From JBDNJM01 sp041687755 (lineage in GTDB: Bacteria > Planctomycetota > UBA1135 > GCA-002686595): DNA of 40,580 nt. Below the pieces are notes generated by a model. It saw nothing but the letters and a program-made list of their open reading frames with translations. It was not told the DNA's origin and did no database searches. Positions within the stretch are counted from its first letter, which is position 1. Each line of letters opens with the position of its first letter. The translations under genes and the position numbers were made by a program. Location of the stretch: NCBI GenBank assembly GCA_041687755.1, contig JBDNJM010000095.1:1-40580 (forward strand), given 5' to 3'. Shown here in pieces: positions 36,694 through 40,580 of the stretch.

Positions 36694-38583
36694 TCAGAGC
36701 ACGATCCCGCCCGGCTGCGCAACCGTCGCGCGGGACCAATCGAACACCCAGCCGGCCGGAGGCGCGCTCCGCACGTGGCTGCTGAGCACGAGCCGGTATC
36801 GGCCCGTGCCCAGCTCCAGAGCGATCCAGCCCTGGCGACTGCTCGAGACCTCCACCGCGGAGCGCGTGAAGGCTGGCGTCCCCGGCTCGAGCTCCGCCGG
36901 CGCCAGCAGGAACGACGTGCTGCGCAAGGCCTTCTCCTGTACATCCTGGACCCGCACGCGACCGGCGAGTTGTTCCCAGCGCAGGACCAGCGGGCCCAAA
37001 CCGGGGCCGACGGCCGCGTAGGGTCCGAACTCGACTGGGAGGTCGAGGCCCGAAGTCTCGTCAGCGGGGATGCGGATGCTCAGCCGCGTTTCCAGCGGAA
37101 CCTGCACGTCGGCCAGGCCCTCCGCGTCCGTCCGGATACGCTCCGTCGAGCCTCCGGGACGGGGCCCCAGAGCGACCACGAAGGTCCGCCCGGATGCGGG
37201 TTGTCCGTTGCACATCAGCGCGAGGGGTTGGCGAAGCTCGCGGTCGGGCTCCGCTCGGCGCTCGGGCGCGGCCTCATCGGACGCGAGCGGCACCCAGAGT
37301 TCGCGCAGCTCGCCCGGGCGCAGCCCGACCAAGTCGATCGTTGCGGGCAGCGATTCCCCGCCGCTCAGGATGAGCCGCTGCGGCACCGGCAGGAGGCCCG
37401 CCACCTCCAGGACGTCTTCGCTGATCGCCGTGGTCGTCAGCTCGAAGCGATCGGGATACACGGGCTCATCGTCCGGTCGGCGCAGGTGCGCCGAGAGCTG
37501 CAGGCCCTCCATTGCGTTAGGACCGTGCCCGACGCGGAACCTCAGGCGCACTGCGGCGCTGCCGCGCAGCTCCAGCTCGTAGCTCCCACCCGGTTCCACG
37601 TTCGCTAGCACGGTGCTGACGAAGCGCGGGTCCTCCAGACGGATGGTGTAAGGCCCCCGCCCGGCGGCGTTCGCCATCCAGCGACCCGGGCGCTCGAGAA
37701 CCGCCGAAAAGTCGGCTTCGTTCCCCCGTTCATCGATCAGCTTCAACGTCCCCTTCGCAATCCGCCCGAAGCCCCCGAAGTGCGGCTCAAACACGCGCAC
37801 TTCCACGCAGCCCGTGAGTTCCGGACCCTGATAGGTCAGCTCGGCACGCGTGACCTTGCCGCCGCGCACAGCCACTTGCCCCTCGTCGATCCAACCGCCC
37901 CAAGGCAGCGAGGCCTCGATCTGGTGAGCGCCGGGCGGCAGGCCCTCGAGCGAGAACTGGCCCGTGGCCGGGTCCACCTCGACCTCCAGTTCCAACGGCA
38001 CCCGGTGTGCCCCCATTGGCGTCGGGCCTTCCGCACGCACGCTCAGCGGCCCGCGAATCGTCTGACCAGAGGTGTCCCGCACAAGGCCCCGCACGCCGCC
38101 GGACGGTTGCAGGACCGTGCCACCGAGGTCGAGCTCACCGGGCAAGCGCTGGCCCTGAAACTCCCAGACCAACGGGGCGTAGCCCGCCAGCCGGGACTCC
38201 ACCCGAAAGCCAATGCCGGCGTGCGCGAGCACCTCAAGCTCGAAACGCCCGCCGCCGTCGCAGGTCGCGAGGACCGGCTCGAAGGGCTCCGGAACGCCGT
38301 GCTCGCGCAGGTGATACATGCGCATCTCCCGCGCCTCGGCCTCCACCTGGGCGCCGATCGCGGGCCGGCCGTCGCGCAGCAGCAATTGGCCGCGCAGGAT
38401 CGTCATGGGCTCCGTCGACTGGACGGTCGAGTGGACGGGTTCCGGTGGGGTGGGTTGCGAAGACGCGGGTTGCGAAGACGCGGGTTGCGAAGACGCGGGT
38501 TGCGAGAACGTGGGTTGGGAAAACGCAGCGGCGCCAGTCGGAAACCCAAGCAGCACGGAGAGGACAAGGACTGTGTCCCACAT
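36694..38583 (-). CDS. Secreted protein with carboxypeptidase-regulatory-like beta domains
   Basis: 629 residues from the ATG at 38583. The start is chosen because MWDTVLVLSVLLGFPTGAAA is a good signal peptide; the frame is open further upstream but looks noncoding. After a Ser-Gln-Pro-rich spacer with a 5-residue repeat come beta-sandwich units. ILRGQLLLRDGRPAIGAQVE, GGVRGLVRDTSGQTIRGPLS and FSLEGLPPGAHQIEASLPWG are typical of carboxypeptidase regulatory-like domains, which are found in secreted and outer-membrane proteins. Later units are more divergent. There is no catalytic motif. It lies downstream of galK on the same strand, 300 nt away, with no clear functional link. Confidence 0.78.
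   Translation of the reverse strand: MWDTVLVLSVLLGFPTGAAAFSQPTFSQPASSQPASSQPASSQPTPPEPVHSTVQSTEPMTILRGQLLLRDGRPAIGAQVEAEAREMRMYHLREHGVPEPFEPVLATCDGGGRFELEVLAHAGIGFRVESRLAGYAPLVWEFQGQRLPGELDLGGTVLQPSGGVRGLVRDTSGQTIRGPLSVRAEGPTPMGAHRVPLELEVEVDPATGQFSLEGLPPGAHQIEASLPWGGWIDEGQVAVRGGKVTRAELTYQGPELTGCVEVRVFEPHFGGFGRIAKGTLKLIDERGNEADFSAVLERPGRWMANAAGRGPYTIRLEDPRFVSTVLANVEPGGSYELELRGSAAVRLRFRVGHGPNAMEGLQLSAHLRRPDDEPVYPDRFELTTTAISEDVLEVAGLLPVPQRLILSGGESLPATIDLVGLRPGELRELWVPLASDEAAPERRAEPDRELRQPLALMCNGQPASGRTFVVALGPRPGGSTERIRTDAEGLADVQVPLETRLSIRIPADETSGLDLPVEFGPYAAVGPGLGPLVLRWEQLAGRVRVQDVQEKALRSTSFLLAPAELEPGTPAFTRSAVEVSSSRQGWIALELGTGRYRLVLSSHVRSAPPAGWVFDWSRATVAQPGGIVL
38452..38526 (-). repeat. Five copies of a 15-bp tandem repeat after the signal peptide
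   Basis: The unit GGGTTGCGAAGACGC occurs unchanged at 38452, 38467 and 38482, with diverged copies at 38497 and 38512. In frame it encodes five-residue units of the type Ala-Ser-Ser-Gln-Pro just after the signal peptide. Confidence 0.9.
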
Positions 38584-38883
38584 GGAGGTCGGTGGGTTGC
38601 GGTCGGAGGGGATGGGGAAGGGTGGCCGGCGGCCTTGGCGCGCTCGGCCGTCCCCCTCGTGCAAGTGCCGTGCCGCGGACCTCGGCCATGCCCCCCCTCC
38701 AACCTCCGCGTGGCGTCCGGCCATCCCGCCTCTATCGTCGGTTGCCCCTTGGCGAGCACCCGCTGCACGCAGGTCTCGGCCAGGATCCCCTCTGGCCGAC
38801 GGCGAGGGCGATGCGCTAGATCGGGCCCAAGCGCTCGCCCCTGCGCTGAGGACGTTCGACATCGAACTTGCTAGCTGGCAGGA
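38584..38883. other. Gene-free stretch between galK and the secreted beta protein
   Basis: 300 nt on the path from the galK stop to the next minus-strand start. The frame of the downstream gene is open through most of it, but the translation is Arg/Ala/Gly-rich with no pattern. The promoter of the 36694-38583 gene should be here; I could not point to it. Confidence 0.5.
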
Positions 38884-40077
38884 CTAGACGGGGAGCTCGC
38901 GGGGACCTGGGTCGCCCGCGTAGAAGTCGATGCGCGGGAGGCGCCCGAACTTGGATTTGTAGGCCCGATCGAGGCGCTGCATCAGCTCGGCCTCCGCGCC
39001 GCGCTCCAGTAGGATCACGGTGCAGCCCCCAAAGCCGGCGCCGGTCAGCCGCGAGCCGAGCACGCCCGGCACGGCCACCGCCGCGTCCACCAGCAGGTCC
39101 AGCTCGGGCGTGGAAACCTCGTAGTTACGGCCGAGCGAGGCCTGGCTCTCGGTCATCGCCGCGCCGAACACGTCGACCCGGCCCTCCAGCAGGGCCGCCC
39201 GGGCCTGCTGCGTCCGGGCCAGCTCGCTAAACACGTGGGCGGCGCGGCGCGCGAGCACCGGCGACAGCGACCTGCGGCGCTGCTCGTACACCTCGAACGG
39301 AACGTCGCGCAGGAAGCGCGCCGCAGGAACGTCGGCGCGGAACAGCTCGGTCAGCTGCGCGCACTGCTCGACGCGCTCATTGAACGCTCCGGCCGCCAGC
39401 TCGCGGCGCACGCCCGTGTCGGCGACGGCGATTCGGAAGCGCGTCGGATCGAGCGGCAGGTGCTCGATGGTGCGATCCGCACAGTCGAGGTGCAGCAGGT
39501 GCCCGGGCCGGCTGTGCCCCACGGCGAAGGGGTCCATGATCCCGCACTGCACGCCAACGAATTCGCGCTCCGCGCTCAGGGCGCGCTCGACCAGGCCCTC
39601 TGGCCCCAGCCCGGTGCCCAGCAGCGCGTCGGACGCGAACGCCGTCCCCACGCAGATCGAGGCCGAGGAGGAGAGCCCCGCGCCGATCGCCAGGTTGCCC
39701 TCCAGCACCAGCTCGAGGCCGCCGTCCAGCGCGCCCAGCTCGAACTGCCGCAGCACACCGAGCGGGTAGTCCCACCAGCGCCCGGCGGGCGCCGCGGGCA
39801 GCTCGTCGAGCGGCACCTCCAAAGAGCCCGGCTCGACCCCGCTGGACAGCCTCAGCACCCGCTCGGACAGCCGCCCGAGGCCCAGGAAGGTGCCCCTGTC
39901 GATTGCCGTCGGCATGACCGAGCCGCCGTTGTAGTCCAGATGCGCGCCCATCAGGTTGACGCGTCCGGGGCTGAAGAAGCAGCGCGCGCCCGGACCGAGG
40001 CGCCGGGCCAGGCGGCTGAGCGCTTCGTCCGCGCCGGGCGGGGAAGAGGGATCGGGGGTGCTGCTGTTGCCGCTCAA
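38884..40077 (-). CDS. galK: Galactokinase
   Basis: 397 residues, a GHMP-family sugar kinase that phosphorylates galactose at C1 (Leloir pathway). Signature PGRVNLMGAHLDYNGGSVMP (37-56) has His46 and Asp48 where homologues have the E-H-x-D-Y substrate loop; Glu is replaced by Ala45. The ATP loop is GAGLSSSAS, QCGIMDPFAV carries the catalytic Asp, and LTGAGFGGCTVILL is the third GHMP motif. Length is normal. The start is a TTG at 40077, preceded by a TATCTT hexamer. The Ala at the place of Glu in G-E-H-x-D-Y may shift sugar preference, so a related sugar kinase is an alternative. No other gal gene is nearby. Confidence 0.87.
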   Translation of the reverse strand: MSGNSSTPDPSSPPGADEALSRLARRLGPGARCFFSPGRVNLMGAHLDYNGGSVMPTAIDRGTFLGLGRLSERVLRLSSGVEPGSLEVPLDELPAAPAGRWWDYPLGVLRQFELGALDGGLELVLEGNLAIGAGLSSSASICVGTAFASDALLGTGLGPEGLVERALSAEREFVGVQCGIMDPFAVGHSRPGHLLHLDCADRTIEHLPLDPTRFRIAVADTGVRRELAAGAFNERVEQCAQLTELFRADVPAARFLRDVPFEVYEQRRRSLSPVLARRAAHVFSELARTQQARAALLEGRVDVFGAAMTESQASLGRNYEVSTPELDLLVDAAVAVPGVLGSRLTGAGFGGCTVILLERGAEAELMQRLDRAYKSKFGRLPRIDFYAGDPGPRELPV

Positions 40078-40086
40078 GGGACCAAG

Positions 40087-40092
40087 AAGATA
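40087..40092 (-). promoter_or_regulatory. TATCTT, possible -10 hexamer of galK
   Basis: On the minus strand the hexamer ends 9 nt before the TTG start at 40077, close to the spacing seen at four other genes. No -35 box is apparent. Confidence 0.35.
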
Positions 40093-40177
40093 GCTGGGGG
40101 GTCGCCGGCAACGAGTGCTTCTCTGTGCGGACGGACCAGGCTAGGCTCGAATTGGGCTCTTAGCTGGCCCCCTCCCC

Positions 40178-40507
40178 ATGCAAACACTCCGCCTCGTCGC
40201 GCCGCTCGCCGGCCTCGCCTTGACCCTTGCCCTCGGATCCTGTGCGAGCGTCGAGTTCATCCGGGACACCGAGACCTCCGGCCGCTTCAAGTCCACTGGC
40301 ATGGGCGTGACGATCCTCTCCTTGAACGTCCCGAAGAGCGCCAAGAACATCGCGATCGAGAACGCCAGCGACGCGCGCCAGCCGAACATGGTCATCACCA
40401 AGCAGACCGTGTTCCCCTACTTAGGGCCCGTCGACTGGCTGCTGGAAATCTTCAGCATCCGCTACGCCCGCATCGAGGGCACCTGGGGCTTCGAGCCCGA
40501 GCCTTAG
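40178..40507 (+). CDS. Small lipoprotein of unknown function
   Basis: 109 residues. The signal peptide MQTLRLVAPLAGLALTLALG ends with the lipobox LGSC, so it should be lipid-anchored. The mature ~85 residues contain GMGVTILSLNVPKSAKNIAI and PYLGPVDWLLEIFSIRYARI, with no family I can name. TAGGCT at 40142-40147, 30 nt upstream, is a possible -10. It diverges from galK. Confidence 0.75.
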   Translation: MQTLRLVAPLAGLALTLALGSCASVEFIRDTETSGRFKSTGMGVTILSLNVPKSAKNIAIENASDARQPNMVITKQTVFPYLGPVDWLLEIFSIRYARIEGTWGFEPEP

Positions 40508-40543
40508 CCGTCTGGCCAGTAGGGAACGACTCGCGGGGGGATG

Positions 40544-40554
40544 GTGTCTGACAC
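40544..40554. repeat. Near-perfect palindrome GTGTCTGACAC at the right edge
   Basis: GTGTC and GACAC flank a single T. Such words are often met next to IS200-like (Y1) transposase genes in this kind of genome, but nothing of a transposase is left in the 26 nt that remain, so this is only noted. Confidence 0.3.
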
Positions 40555-40580
40555 GAATCCGCCACATGCGGATGACCGCC

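Noticed and set aside
38584..38862. N-terminal extension of the secreted beta protein to residue 722
   Set aside because: The added ~93 residues are Arg/Ala/Gly-rich without pattern and would bury a clear signal peptide that begins at 38583.

Overview
The window is a high-GC bacterial chromosome segment, roughly 70% G+C by eye, densely coding, with no tRNA, rRNA or CRISPR array that I could see. The mix of genes is consistent with a Planctomycetota-type organism: many secreted or lipoprotein genes of unknown role, paired response regulators with DUF4388 (PATAN) tails, a decayed ELW/hyalin-repeat type gene, and heme A and cytochrome oxidase assembly genes. Lineage is an inference; no marker gene here proves it.

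Layout. 1-877: the 3' end of an ISL3-type transposase, then about 650 nt without a supported gene. 878-5761 (minus): hpt, an RluA-family pseudouridine synthase and truD, tightly coupled. TruD carries a ~590-residue Gly/Arg/Ser-rich, RGG-like tail. 6212-8575: a polytopic membrane protein diverging from a NUDIX hydrolase. 8555-12770 (minus): a respiratory assembly operon (monoheme cytochrome c lipoprotein, ctaA, ctaB, DUF420 membrane protein, membrane-anchored unknown) coupled by GTGA/ATGA overlaps. 12865-17050 (plus): a YgfZ/GcvT-like protein, then two paralogous receiver-DUF4388 regulators. 17117-21909 (minus): leucine-dehydrogenase-like protein, DUF3108-like protein, HrpB helicase. 22134-27999 (plus): HEAT-repeat lipoprotein, a multiply frameshifted pseudogene, a class I aminotransferase and a coupled lipoprotein. 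28398-32675 (plus): a secreted low-complexity/TPR protein, an intrinsic terminator, and an RNase R/II-family enzyme. 32721-34328: a markedly GC-poorer gene encoding an ABC/AAA15-type ATPase joined to a TOPRIM-like (DUF4435-like) domain. 34404-40507: a metallophosphoesterase-LamG protein, a carboxypeptidase-regulatory-like secreted protein, galactokinase and a small lipoprotein.

Best candidate for a new system: the ATPase-TOPRIM gene at 32721-34328. Its architecture resembles a single-chain form of the PARIS AriA/AriB pair or an OLD-type nuclease. It sits alone in a patch of foreign base composition whose right edge seems to run into the 5' end of the next gene. Second is the TruD-RGG fusion, a tRNA-modification enzyme with a tail like those that drive RNA binding or condensation in eukaryotic proteins. 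Two window-wide patterns also stand out. A TAnnnT hexamer lies 6-7 nt before several ATG codons, which suggests leaderless transcripts. Tandem repeats with a 15-bp period recur in coding and noncoding DNA.

Limits: everything was read by eye. Family names rest on visible motifs, and starts are choices among alternatives where stated.
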